From Clostridia bacterium (lineage in GTDB: Bacteria; Bacillota; Clostridia; Christensenellales; Aristaeellaceae), in assembly GCA_017938795.1 (NCBI GenBank), contig JAGBAV010000049.1:16964-80963 (forward strand): DNA of 64,000 nt, written 5' to 3'. Made by a program: the position numbers and the translations under genes. The notes under the pieces were generated by a model, which saw nothing but the letters and a program-made list of their open reading frames with translations, made no database searches and was not told the origin of the DNA. Positions 33,379 to 41,831 of this stretch are shown one piece after another. Within the stretch, counting starts at the first letter, position 1. Each line of letters begins with the position of its first letter.

Positions 33379-33621
33379 ATGAACGTTCTGTATGAAGACG
33401 GACTGGAGGATGTCGCCGTCCATCTGTCCGCGATGGGCTACACCATGAGGCGGATGAGAGAAGGAATCCCCGCGGATGCGGTGATCTATACCGACGACGC
33501 GCACAGCGCGCTCGGCGCATCGGCAGCCGGCAAAGGCGCTGCGCTCATCTGCGTGCGCGGCATGAGCGCGGGAGAAATCAGCCGCCTGCTCTCGCGCAGG
33601 GGCTGTGCGCCGCTGTTCTAG
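33379..33621 (+). CDS. YkuS/UPF0180 family small protein
   Basis: An 80-residue protein resembling the YkuS (UPF0180) family: an early EDGLEDVAVHLSAMGY, then DAVIYTDDA and SALGASAAGKGAALICVRGMSAGEI is the expected order of blocks, with a basic-acidic end. The family is common in Firmicutes; its function is unknown to me. GGAGG lies only one base from the ATG, too close to be optimal; an AAGAAGG further up may serve. It is the first gene on the right side of the origin and is followed 55 bp later by the anchored propeller-like protein. Confidence 0.75.
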   Translation: MNVLYEDGLEDVAVHLSAMGYTMRRMREGIPADAVIYTDDAHSALGASAAGKGAALICVRGMSAGEISRLLSRRGCAPLF

Positions 33622-33676
33622 GCGGCAGGAGTATCACAGCCGGCGGAAACCGCCGCCGGCGCCGAAAGGAATATAC

Positions 33677-34873
33677 ATGGATCGAAGGAAGAGGAGAGGC
33701 ACGATCGTGACAGGAGCCAGCGGGGCCTACCGCGGCTACAGCATGACCGAGCAGAAAAAGAAAAAAAAGAAGGGCGTCTCTGCGCAGTTCAGGATGCTTG
33801 TGCTGCTGTGCGCGCTGGCGCTTCTGGTCATCATGGTGATGTCCTATGCGGTGTCCGGCATGGGCAGGAGCGATGTGGGCAGTGTGACGCGCGTGGGCGC
33901 GACACTCAGCCAGAATGTCGTTCCCTTCGGCGACAGCGTCATCTTCTATGACGGCACGACGCTGCACTGCGTGGCGGCGACCGGCGGCAACGAGTGGAGC
34001 TACCAGATCGGCACGAACGCCGACTATGACTCCGCAGAGAAGCGCATTATCGCCTGGTCCGGCAATGACATCTATATGCTCAACAACCGCGGCCGCCTGA
34101 TCTTCAACGACAGGATGAGCGACAGCGTTCAGTTCGCCAGCGTCGGCGATAAGTACGCCGCTGTGTTCCTCGGCGATCCGGATAACGGCGTCATCAGCGT
34201 GATGAACGAAGAAGGCCAGATCATCGACAACATCACCATTCAGGATCAGACGGTGCTTGATATGGGCTTCTTCATGTCCTCCACGACGACCAGCACGCAG
34301 GAGACGGAGCTGCTCTGGGTGCTCGGGCTGGATACAACCGGCACAGTCATATCCACCGAGCTGCAGACCTTCCAGCCGGGCAAGCTGGCGACGGGCAAGA
34401 GCTCGCTCGGCGAGCATATCGCCTACTCCGTCTACTGGGCGGACAATATGCTCAATGTCGTGGATACGCGGCAGATTGCCCATTACAACTACCGCGTGCT
34501 GGAGCAGATGAATCCGACGCTGATCTACGGCTATACGCTTGACAGCATCAAGGAAATCCGGGGAATGTCGTATAAGCTGATGATCCCTGCGCAGGAGCAG
34601 AACGAGGGATCAAACATTGCCAATGTGCGCCTGATGTACGGCAATGTGGACCGTGTGCTGCATCTGCCGGGCCCGTGCTTTGATGTGGAGCTGGGCACCC
34701 GCTCGGTGTATGGCTTCTCCTCCGGTGCGGTGCATGTGTGCCGCTACGGCGAGACGTCGTTCACCAGCTATGCGATGCCGGTCAATGTGACCGCCGTGCT
34801 GGGCATGATCACGGAGGACCGCGTTGTGGTCGCCTCCGGGTCGGAGATTTACGTCGTCGAACTGCCGACCTGA
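33677..34873 (+). CDS. membrane-anchored beta-propeller-like protein
   Basis: A 398-residue protein. A cytoplasmic basic stretch with six lysines in a row (residues about 29-34) precedes one helix (RMLVLLCALALLVIMVMSYAV). The outer part is about 330 residues of repeated short strands such as SVIFYDGTTLHCVAA, KRIIAWSGNDIYMLNNRG and RVVVASGSEIYVVEL, which suggests a PQQ/WD40-type propeller. I recall DUF5711-type proteins with this build but cannot confirm the family. Start chosen for AAAGGA before ATG. The stop is 19 bp from the cvpA-like gene, so the two are probably one unit. Role unknown; a scaffold or sensor at the membrane is possible. Confidence 0.65.
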   Translation: MDRRKRRGTIVTGASGAYRGYSMTEQKKKKKKGVSAQFRMLVLLCALALLVIMVMSYAVSGMGRSDVGSVTRVGATLSQNVVPFGDSVIFYDGTTLHCVAATGGNEWSYQIGTNADYDSAEKRIIAWSGNDIYMLNNRGRLIFNDRMSDSVQFASVGDKYAAVFLGDPDNGVISVMNEEGQIIDNITIQDQTVLDMGFFMSSTTTSTQETELLWVLGLDTTGTVISTELQTFQPGKLATGKSSLGEHIAYSVYWADNMLNVVDTRQIAHYNYRVLEQMNPTLIYGYTLDSIKEIRGMSYKLMIPAQEQNEGSNIANVRLMYGNVDRVLHLPGPCFDVELGTRSVYGFSSGAVHVCRYGETSFTSYAMPVNVTAVLGMITEDRVVVASGSEIYVVELPT

Positions 34874-34892
34874 GCATCAAGAAGGAGTATCC

Positions 34893-35585
34893 ATGAATAT
34901 CGTTGATATCATCATCATTGCTGTGATTGCCGTCAGCGCGCTGTTTGGTCTGTACCGCGGGTTCATCTCCGGGGTATTGAGCGTCGCCGCGCTGATCGGA
35001 TCGGCTGTGCTTGCGTTCGTCTTCAGCGGGACGCTCTCCGCCTATCTGGAGGGAAACCGCGCGCTGGTGGATACGCTGCTGTATTATACGGACGCCGGCA
35101 GCCGCATCAGCGACCTGAGCCTGTCGCTTCTGCCTGTGTCGCAGGTGAACGACAGCGCGCTGGCGCAGATCATACAGGGCGCGAACCTGCCCGCTGCGTT
35201 TGAGAGCGCGTTCCTCACGCGCTTTGCACAGACGCAGAGCGGGATCACGATCTCCCAGCTGCTCTCCCAGACGATCGTCAGCGTGAGCATCTCGATTCTC
35301 AGCTATCTGATCTGCTTCCTGCTGTGCTATGTCGTGCTCACGTTCGTGATCCACCTGATCGGCTATGTGTTTGAGCTGCCCGTTCTGCGTCATCTGGACT
35401 CGCTGATCGGCGGCGTGTTCGGCCTGATGCGCGGCGTCGTGCTGGTGTTCATCTTCTTCATGCTCGTGCCCATCGTGCTGGCGGTCGCCCCGGTGGAGCA
35501 GATCAAGCTGCTGATTGAGGAGTCCACCCTTGCGCCGATGTTTGACAGCCAGATGATCCTGCACGTGCTGCAGGCCAGGCTGTGA
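34893..35585 (+). CDS. CvpA family membrane protein
   Basis: A 230-residue protein with four helices. The start MNIVDIIIIAVIAVSALFG followed by YRGFISGVLSVAALIGSAV is the CvpA family opening; further helices are SISILSYLICFLLCYVVLTF and GVFGLMRGVVLVFIFFMLVP. CvpA proteins are linked to colicin V export in enterobacteria and to envelope stress in others; their exact action is unsettled. GAAGGAG precedes the ATG. Co-transcription with the upstream propeller-like protein (19 bp gap) and the downstream mini-protein (38 bp) is likely. Confidence 0.85.
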   Translation: MNIVDIIIIAVIAVSALFGLYRGFISGVLSVAALIGSAVLAFVFSGTLSAYLEGNRALVDTLLYYTDAGSRISDLSLSLLPVSQVNDSALAQIIQGANLPAAFESAFLTRFAQTQSGITISQLLSQTIVSVSISILSYLICFLLCYVVLTFVIHLIGYVFELPVLRHLDSLIGGVFGLMRGVVLVFIFFMLVPIVLAVAPVEQIKLLIEESTLAPMFDSQMILHVLQARL

Positions 35586-35623
35586 TATACAGCGTACCCA
35601 TCGCATAAGAAGGAGCGAATGAC

Positions 35624-35797
35624 ATGGAGGTCTATTATTACAAATGCGCCGTGTGCGGCTATGTGCATCAGGTGCCCAGCTACTGGATGAGCTATGCGCC
35701 GGAGGATACGCATGAGCAGATGCATTTCTCCCCTGCGGATCGTCAGGTATGCGGGAATCAGACGCTTGACTATGCAGGCGAGGGGAATGAAGAATGA
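35624..35797 (+). CDS. 57-residue rubredoxin-like / zinc-ribbon protein
   Basis: A very short gene with a good ribosome site (AAGAAGGAG, 8 bases). The product begins MEVYYYKCAVCGYVHQVP, a rubredoxin-type first knuckle (C8 and C11). The second knuckle, normally CPxCG, is reduced to RQVCGNQ with a single cysteine (C43). Only three cysteines are present, with histidines at 15, 30 and 34 as possible fourth ligands. A four-cysteine iron site of true rubredoxin is therefore unlikely; a zinc ribbon is more probable. The stop overlaps the start of the first M42 peptidase (ATGA), which points to coupled translation and a shared task. Confidence 0.7.
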   Translation: MEVYYYKCAVCGYVHQVPSYWMSYAPEDTHEQMHFSPADRQVCGNQTLDYAGEGNEE

Positions 35798-36843
35798 GCA
35801 TGGATATCGTACAGTTCCTGCGGGGGATCACCGCTGTGCCCGGCACGAGCGGCAATGAGACCGAGGTCGCCCATGCGCTGAAGGAGGCCTTCCTGCCGTA
35901 CTGCGACGAGGCTCAGGTCGACGCCATGGGCTCGATGACCGCTGTGCAGCGCGGCACGGGCAGGGGCCCTAAGGTCATGCTCTGCGCGCATCTTGACGAG
36001 GTGAGCCTGATGACGACCTCCGTGGAGGAGGACGGCAGCGTGCGCTTTATCTCCCTTGGCGTGGCGGCGCAGATCCTGCCGGCGCAGGAAGTATGGCTCC
36101 TCACAGCGGAGGGAAAGCGGTTCGGCGTCATCGGCGCAAAGCCGCCGCACCTCACTGCGGCGGACCAGCGTAAGAAGGCCTATACCACGGACGAGCTGTA
36201 TATCGATACCGGCCTTGCGCCGGAGGAGGTGCGCCGCCTTGTTCCTCCGGGGACGCCTGTGCAGCTGAATGGCCCGACGCAGGAGCTGATGGGCGGCCAT
36301 ATCGCCGGCAAGACGATGGACGACCGCGCCTGCGCGGCGATCATGCTGGAATGCGCGATGGAGATGCAGGGACGCCTGCACGACGCGGATATCTATTATG
36401 TCTGCGCCTCTCGGGAGGAGATCGATTCCCTTGGCGCGCAGACCTCGGCGCACAGGATCGGGCCGGATATGGCGATCGTGCTGGATGTGACGCACGGCGA
36501 GATGGAGGGCTGCGCCCCCGGGCAGACCTGCCCGATCGACGCAACGCCTCTGGCTGTCGGGCCGAATCTGCATGAGAAGCTGACGGGCCTGCTGCGCGAG
36601 GAGGCGAAGCGCCTGCGCATGAAGGTGATTGACGAGGTGTGCCCCGGCAATACGTATACCGATGCGTGGGTGATTCAGATTGCATGCGAGGGCGTGCCCT
36701 GCGCGCTGATGAGCCTTCCGCTCAAATACATGCATACGACGGTGGAGCTGTGCGATATGGAGGTCATCCATGCGCAGGCGCATCTGCTGGCGCAGACGCT
36801 CTGCCGTATCCGCGCCGGATGGGAGGAAACGCTGTGTTACTGA
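35794..36843 (+). CDS. M42 family metallopeptidase (first of three)
   Basis: A 349-residue co-catalytic metallo-aminopeptidase of the M42 (TET/FrvX/YsdC) family. Ligand blocks are CAHLDEVS, GKTMDDRA, the catalytic-base pair in ASREEIDS, VLDVTHG, YTDAW and YMHTTVE. The usual QEE-x-G block is altered to REEID, so it is the most divergent of the three. M42 proteins form hollow dodecamers that trim peptides in the cytoplasm. The start overlaps the mini-protein stop by 4 bp, and the end overlaps the next peptidase start by 10 bp. Confidence 0.88.
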   Translation: MSMDIVQFLRGITAVPGTSGNETEVAHALKEAFLPYCDEAQVDAMGSMTAVQRGTGRGPKVMLCAHLDEVSLMTTSVEEDGSVRFISLGVAAQILPAQEVWLLTAEGKRFGVIGAKPPHLTAADQRKKAYTTDELYIDTGLAPEEVRRLVPPGTPVQLNGPTQELMGGHIAGKTMDDRACAAIMLECAMEMQGRLHDADIYYVCASREEIDSLGAQTSAHRIGPDMAIVLDVTHGEMEGCAPGQTCPIDATPLAVGPNLHEKLTGLLREEAKRLRMKVIDEVCPGNTYTDAWVIQIACEGVPCALMSLPLKYMHTTVELCDMEVIHAQAHLLAQTLCRIRAGWEETLCY

Positions 36844-37877
36844 GTGAGATTACCGCGCTGCGCGGACCTTCCGGGCATGAGCATGAGGTGCGCGAGGCGC
36901 TGAGGGGCGAGGCGGAGCGCCTGCTCGCCGGCTGTGAGGGCGCGCGCGTCTATGCCGATACGATGGGCAATCTCTATGCGCACCGCCCCGGCAGGGATAA
37001 AAAGAAAAAGCATGTGATGCTCGCCGCGCATATGGACGAGGTGGGCTTCATCATCCGTTATGCCACAGCGGAGGGGCTGCTGCGCTTTGCGCCGGTCGGC
37101 GGCGTGGATCCGCGGGTGATCGCCTCGCGCCGTGTGCTGGTGGGCGATGACCGCGTGCCGGGTGTGATCGGCTTCAAGGCAGTGCACCTGATGACCGCGG
37201 AGGACAGGGAGCGCGCGCCGGGCTATGATATGCTGAGCATTGACATCGGCGCATCCTCGAAGGAGGAGGCGGAGAAGCGCTGCCCGCCGGGTACATACGC
37301 GACCTTTGACAGCGGATATACGGAATTCGGCGACGGCTTTGTGAAGGCAAAGGCGCTGGATGACCGCGTGGGCTGCCTTGTGCTGCTGCATGCGCTTGCA
37401 GACAGCGCATACGACGGCGACATGACCTGCGTCTTCACTGTGCAGGAGGAATGCGGCCTGCGCGGCGCGAGGATCGCCGTCAATAAGGTCAAGCCGGATC
37501 TGGCGCTCATCCTTGAGGGAACGACCGCCAACGACATGGGCGACGTACCTTCGCATCTGCAGGTGACCGCCTGCGGCAAGGGCGCGGTGGTCAGCCTCAT
37601 GGACCGCAGCGCGATCATGGACAAGGCGCTGCGGGAGAAGGCGATGCAGACGGCGGAGGCGCGAGGCATCCCCGCGCAGTATAAGCGCTTTGTGGCGGGC
37701 GGCACGGATGCAGGCCCCATCCATATGGCGCAGGGCGGTATTCCCTGCCTTGTGATGGCTGTGCCCTGCCGGTATATCCATTCCCCGGCGAGCGTGTGCA
37801 GGCTGTCGGACGTCGATGCGCTCTGTGCGCTGACGCTGGCGCTGCTTGATGAAATCAATCAGGAGGCAACCGTATGA
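36834..37877 (+). CDS. M42 family metallopeptidase (second of three)
   Basis: A 347-residue M42 peptidase starting at a GTG with GGAGG 7 bases upstream, inside the end of the first peptidase gene. Blocks AAHMDEVGF, KALDDRVG, TVQEECGLRGA, ILEGTTAND, GGTDAGP and CRYIHSP are all present, so the site is complete; the fourth ligand is Glu rather than Asp (LEGTTA), as also occurs in some family members. It is closest to the standard FrvX/YsdC type. Overlaps the third gene by 4 bp. The product removes N-terminal residues from peptides. Confidence 0.9.
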   Translation: MLLSEITALRGPSGHEHEVREALRGEAERLLAGCEGARVYADTMGNLYAHRPGRDKKKKHVMLAAHMDEVGFIIRYATAEGLLRFAPVGGVDPRVIASRRVLVGDDRVPGVIGFKAVHLMTAEDRERAPGYDMLSIDIGASSKEEAEKRCPPGTYATFDSGYTEFGDGFVKAKALDDRVGCLVLLHALADSAYDGDMTCVFTVQEECGLRGARIAVNKVKPDLALILEGTTANDMGDVPSHLQVTACGKGAVVSLMDRSAIMDKALREKAMQTAEARGIPAQYKRFVAGGTDAGPIHMAQGGIPCLVMAVPCRYIHSPASVCRLSDVDALCALTLALLDEINQEATV

Positions 37878-38866
37878 ATATGCAGCTCCTTGAATCAATC
37901 CTGACGGCCTACGGCGCGACCAGCCGCGAGGGCTGTGTGCGCGGGGTGATCGCCGCGGCGCTCGAGGGTCATGTGGACAGCATGACCACCGACGTGATGG
38001 GCAACCTGATCGCGGTGAAGAAGGGCAGCGGCGAGGGAAAGCGCATCATGCTCTCCTCGCATATGGATCATATCGGCCTGATGGTCATGGATGCGCAGGA
38101 GAACGGCTATCTGCGCGTATGCAATGTGGGCGGCATCCGCCCGGCGAATATGATCGCCGAGCATGTCGCCTTTGAAAACGGCGCGAAGGGCGTCGTCGGC
38201 GCAGATGAGGGTGTTAAGGATGGGCTGGAGATCCGCCATCTGTATATCGACGTCGGTGCGGAGAGCCGTGAGGAGGCGCTCGCCATTGCGCCGATCGGCG
38301 AGATCGCCGTGATGGCGCCGCGCATGGCAAAGCTGGGCGCGCATCGTCTTGCCTCCCCGGCGATGGACGACAGGATTGCCTGCTTCATTCAGGCGCAGGT
38401 GATGCTGGATCTGCCCAAGGAGATTCAAAACGACGTTGTCGCCGTCTTCTCCGTGCAGGAGGAGGTCGGCCTTCGCGGCGCGGCGGCCGCGGCCTTCAGT
38501 ATGCAGCCGGATATGGGCATCGCGCTGGACGTCACGGGCGTGGGCGATGTGCCGGGCCATGAGCAGCATGTGCCGATGGCGCTTGGCAAGGGCGCTGCGG
38601 TCAAGATCATGGACCGCAGCCTCATCTGCACGCCATCTGTCGTGAGCCTGCTGCTTGATACAGCGAAGGAGAAGGAGATCCCTGTGCAGCGCGAGGTGCT
38701 GCCCTATGGCGGGACGGACGCCGGCGCGATCCAGAAGACGGGCTGCGGCGTACCTTCCGGCGTGATTTCCATCCCTTGCCGCTACATCCACAGCGCGGCG
38801 GAGACGGTCGACCTGCGCGACGTGCAGGCGGCGCATGACCTGCTGCTGGCTGTCGTCGGGAAGTGA
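37874..38866 (+). CDS. M42 family metallopeptidase (third of three)
   Basis: A 330-residue M42 peptidase. Blocks SSHMDHIGLM, SPAMDDRIA, SVQEEVGLRGA, ALDVTGVGD, YGGTDAGAI and CRYIHSA are intact. The first ligand block has His after the Asp (HMDHIG), a variant known from part of the family and different from the other two genes. Start ATG behind AGGAGG, overlapping the previous stop by 4 bp. The three products differ enough at metal-site neighbours to suggest different specificities or a mixed particle. Confidence 0.9.
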   Translation: MNMQLLESILTAYGATSREGCVRGVIAAALEGHVDSMTTDVMGNLIAVKKGSGEGKRIMLSSHMDHIGLMVMDAQENGYLRVCNVGGIRPANMIAEHVAFENGAKGVVGADEGVKDGLEIRHLYIDVGAESREEALAIAPIGEIAVMAPRMAKLGAHRLASPAMDDRIACFIQAQVMLDLPKEIQNDVVAVFSVQEEVGLRGAAAAAFSMQPDMGIALDVTGVGDVPGHEQHVPMALGKGAAVKIMDRSLICTPSVVSLLLDTAKEKEIPVQREVLPYGGTDAGAIQKTGCGVPSGVISIPCRYIHSAAETVDLRDVQAAHDLLLAVVGK

Positions 38867-38874
38867 GGAATACC

Positions 38875-39543
38875 ATGGGCCAGAATAAGGATGCCATCAA
38901 GCTGACGAACAGGACGGCGCTCGCCCTGCGCAGGAGCGCAAAGCGCATCGAGAAGATCAGCCTGATTTTTGCGCTGATGCTGACGTGCGTGATGTGCGCA
39001 TGCACCATTTGGCTGGGGATTGAGAATCTCTGGACAGTGCCGGTGATGATCCTTGTCACCGCTGCGCTGGATGTGATCATCATTGCGTATTCGCGCAGCT
39101 ATTATCTCATGCTTCTTAGCCAGGCGATCTGTACGGAGGCGTCCGCGCGTGAGATGCGCGAGCGCTCCGGAGAGAAACGCCGCAGGGAGCAGGCGCTCTC
39201 CGATCTGGCGGGTATCAAGAGCGATATCGCGCAGGGCAGCGTGCAGCGGCTGGCCGGCTCGGGCATGCGCCAGATGCATGCGGACGAGGACGATGTGGAG
39301 GACGAGGATCTTTCCGCGCCGCAGGAGACTGCGCAGCGCATGCCTGTCCCGCATCAGCTGAGCAGCAGCGCGAAGACTGCGCCGCAGGCGACCACCGTCG
39401 TGCGCCCTGCGGCGAAGGCGGCTCCCCGTCCCGTGCGCGTCTATCAGGAGGAAAACGAGGAGCAGGATGAGCCGGAGGATTCTCCGCGCAGACGCAGGCG
39501 CAAGCCGACGCTTCAGGTGATCCACGGCGATCAGGCAAAATAA
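38875..39543 (+). CDS. two-helix membrane protein with charged cytoplasmic tail
   Basis: An unrecognised 222-residue protein. Two helices (about residues 28-47 and 53-72: SLIFALMLTCVMCACTIWL and VPVMILVTAALDVIIIAY) are followed by a heptad-like charged stretch (EMRERSGEKRRREQALSDLAG), an acidic patch (DEDDVEDEDL), a Pro/Ala region and a basic RRRRRK end. Likely cytoplasmic tail, perhaps a coiled coil. The ATG at 38875 has GAGG 6 bases before it; a GTG four codons earlier overlaps the peptidase stop. It closes the run starting with the propeller protein; a GC-rich hairpin without T-run (39590-39610) follows. Confidence 0.65.
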   Translation: MGQNKDAIKLTNRTALALRRSAKRIEKISLIFALMLTCVMCACTIWLGIENLWTVPVMILVTAALDVIIIAYSRSYYLMLLSQAICTEASAREMRERSGEKRRREQALSDLAGIKSDIAQGSVQRLAGSGMRQMHADEDDVEDEDLSAPQETAQRMPVPHQLSSSAKTAPQATTVVRPAAKAAPRPVRVYQEENEEQDEPEDSPRRRRRKPTLQVIHGDQAK

Positions 39544-39672
39544 ACAGCGCGTCCGTGCCTCCGGTTCTTCGGCGGCGGGCGATTATGATGGGCGGGGCGC
39601 GGCTCCGCCCTTCGCTCTGCCTGCGTACAGCGGCGCAGCGCGCATCAATCTGTCACATGAAAGGGATGTACG

Positions 39673-41610
39673 ATGGCGGCGATCCTTTATCTGATGTTGT
39701 ATCTGGTCAGCGGCGTGATGATGATCCGTCTGCTGCTGCCGGGCAAGAGCCCTGTCGTCAGGGTATGGCTGGGCATGGCGCTCGGCTTTTTGCTGATGAT
39801 GCAGCTGCCGGCGATCTGCGCGTATGCATTCGGTTTTTCGCTCGCTGCGCATGGCGCGGCGGCTGTGCTGCTGCTTGCGCTGACGGGCATATGCTGGCTG
39901 CTGCGCGATAAAAGCCGCAGCGTGCGCGCCATCAGCGAGGGCGACCGGGAGCTGCTTGCGGCGATTGCCGCCGTGGGCATCCCCCTGACGGTCGTCTCCG
40001 CCTATCTGCAGTATACGCATATGATCATGCCGGCAGAGGATGGCTCCTATTGGTGCGGGCAGTCCACCTATGGCGACCTGTGCATGCATCTGGCGTTTAT
40101 CACGTCGATGAAGGACATGGCCTTCCCGCCCAGCTATAATCTGCTGGCCAATACGCCGCTCTCCTATCCGTATATGGCGGATTCCCTGAGCACGACGTTC
40201 CTGCTCTTTGGCATGGAGCTGAACTGGGCGGTTGTTGTGCCGGGCACGATGCTCATGGCGCTGACGTATACGGGGTATATGATCCTCGCCCATCAGACGC
40301 TGGGCGACAGGAAGAAGGCGGTTGCCGCCGCGGCGCTGCTCTTCTTCCTCAACGGCGGTCTGGGGTTCCTGTATGATTTTGATCTGGCAGGCAGGGACAA
40401 TTTCCAGAAGATCAGGGAGATCTTTACCGGGTACTATAAGACGCCGGCCAATCAGCCGGACGTCAACCTGCGCTGGTCCAACGTGATCGCAGACCTGATG
40501 GTGCCCCAGCGCGCGCTGCTGGGCGGATGGGCGATGGTCATCCCGGCGCTGTATCTGCTGATCTCCTCCGCCCGCTCGCGCTCCATGCGCCAGACGGTGC
40601 TGCTTGCGCTCTGGGCGAGCGCGCTGCCGCTGGTGCATACGCATTCCTTCCTCGCGCTGGCGCTGTTCTCCGGCGGCTATCTGCTCGGCCGGATGATCAT
40701 GAAGCCGGAGGAGGTCAGGGGCATTCTCTGCCGCGCCGGCGTGTATCTGGGCATTGTGCTCGTGCTGGCCCTGCCCCAGCTGCTGGGCAATGCCATCCGC
40801 CAGACGGTGGAGGGCGGCTCGCTGCGCCTGCAGTTCAACTGGGTGAACAACAGCGGCGGACGCGGGATGATCGACGGGTATTTTTTCTTCTGGGTGAAGA
40901 ATGTCGGACTGCCGTTTATTCTGATCGTCTGCGCCTGCCTGCATGCGAGGCGGCGCGGGTATGCGGATATCATGCTGGGCATGACGGCGATCTTCGTCAT
41001 CGCGGAGACAATTCTCTTCCAGCCCAATGAGTACGACAACAACAAGCTCTTCTATATCTGGTATATGTTCGGCGCGATTCTCGCGGCGGATTACGGCTCG
41101 ATCATCATGCAGCGTCTTGATGGGCTCGGCGGGCGCAGGCTGCTGTGCGCGCTGTTCATCGCGGTGAGCACGCTCTCCGGCGCGCTGTCCATCGCGCGTG
41201 AGGTGGTCTCGGGCTACCAGCTCTTTGGCAGCAATGCCGTTGAAGCAGGCAAATGGATTGAGACAAACACGGAAAAGGACGACATCTTCCTCACCGGCCA
41301 GCAGCATATCAATCCCGTCGCCTCGCTGGCGGGCCGCCAGATCATCTGCGGCAGCGATCTGTATGTATTCTTCCATGGGCTTGATTACGGCGCGCAGGCG
41401 CGGGCCTGCCGCAGCTTCTATGAGAGTCCGGAGGAGAATCAGCAGCTGCTTGTCGATTATAATGTGGATTACATCTATGTGAGCGACTATGAGCGCGCGG
41501 ATTTTGACGTCGATCTGGATGCGCTGGACGGGCTGTATGAACTGGTGTATCAGAATCCGGATATCCGGATCTACCGCGTCGGCGCGCAGCAGGAAGAGGC
41601 GCAGCCATGA
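39673..41610 (+). CDS. large multi-pass membrane protein, GT-C / DUF2298-like
   Basis: A 645-residue protein with about 13 helices and a soluble C-terminal domain of about 130 residues (from GYQLFGSNAVEAGKWI). The first big loop has AEDGSYWCGQSTYGDLCMHL, with acidic and aromatic residues as in GT-C transferases; the middle has NEYDNNKLFYIWYMFGA, which resembles the DUF2298 (YYY membrane protein) and related polymannose-type families. A sugar transferase acting on lipid-linked substrates is likely but not proven. ATG behind AAAGGG. Its stop overlaps the next small gene (ATGA). Confidence 0.6.
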   Translation: MAAILYLMLYLVSGVMMIRLLLPGKSPVVRVWLGMALGFLLMMQLPAICAYAFGFSLAAHGAAAVLLLALTGICWLLRDKSRSVRAISEGDRELLAAIAAVGIPLTVVSAYLQYTHMIMPAEDGSYWCGQSTYGDLCMHLAFITSMKDMAFPPSYNLLANTPLSYPYMADSLSTTFLLFGMELNWAVVVPGTMLMALTYTGYMILAHQTLGDRKKAVAAAALLFFLNGGLGFLYDFDLAGRDNFQKIREIFTGYYKTPANQPDVNLRWSNVIADLMVPQRALLGGWAMVIPALYLLISSARSRSMRQTVLLALWASALPLVHTHSFLALALFSGGYLLGRMIMKPEEVRGILCRAGVYLGIVLVLALPQLLGNAIRQTVEGGSLRLQFNWVNNSGGRGMIDGYFFFWVKNVGLPFILIVCACLHARRRGYADIMLGMTAIFVIAETILFQPNEYDNNKLFYIWYMFGAILAADYGSIIMQRLDGLGGRRLLCALFIAVSTLSGALSIAREVVSGYQLFGSNAVEAGKWIETNTEKDDIFLTGQQHINPVASLAGRQIICGSDLYVFFHGLDYGAQARACRSFYESPEENQQLLVDYNVDYIYVSDYERADFDVDLDALDGLYELVYQNPDIRIYRVGAQQEEAQP

Positions 41611-41831
41611 TCAGGAGATTTCTGCAGTATTCCCTTGAGAGGGAAAGGAAGATCTGTGTCGTAATCATGGATGAGAACGGCGCGATGATCAAAAAGAATA
41701 TGCTGGTGACAGCGATGGACGATGACGGATTCAGCGCGAGGCTGCCGGGCAGGAAGCGGGAGACGCGGTATGCGCTCTCTCAGGTGCTGACGGCGGCGTA
41801 TGCGCGGGGCGATCAGGGGGAACTGGAATGA
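41607..41831 (+). CDS. small 74-residue protein, unknown
   Basis: A small gene placed between two 4-bp ATGA overlaps (with the GT-C-like gene and with the HD gene), strong evidence that it is translated. The product has a basic N-terminus (MIRRFLQYSLERERK), a hydrophobic-polar core with alternating strands (ICVVIMDENGAMIKKNMLVT, FSARLPGRKRETRYAL) and a short helix (SQVLTAAYARGD). It looks like a small all-beta fold such as an SH3- or WYL-like barrel, but I cannot name it. Probably cytoplasmic. Confidence 0.6.
   Translation: MIRRFLQYSLERERKICVVIMDENGAMIKKNMLVTAMDDDGFSARLPGRKRETRYALSQVLTAAYARGDQGELE

Noticed and set aside
39590-39610. GC-rich hairpin after the two-helix membrane protein gene.
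   Set aside because: Nine-base stem without a T-run, so it was not called a terminator; it may still be a weak structural element.
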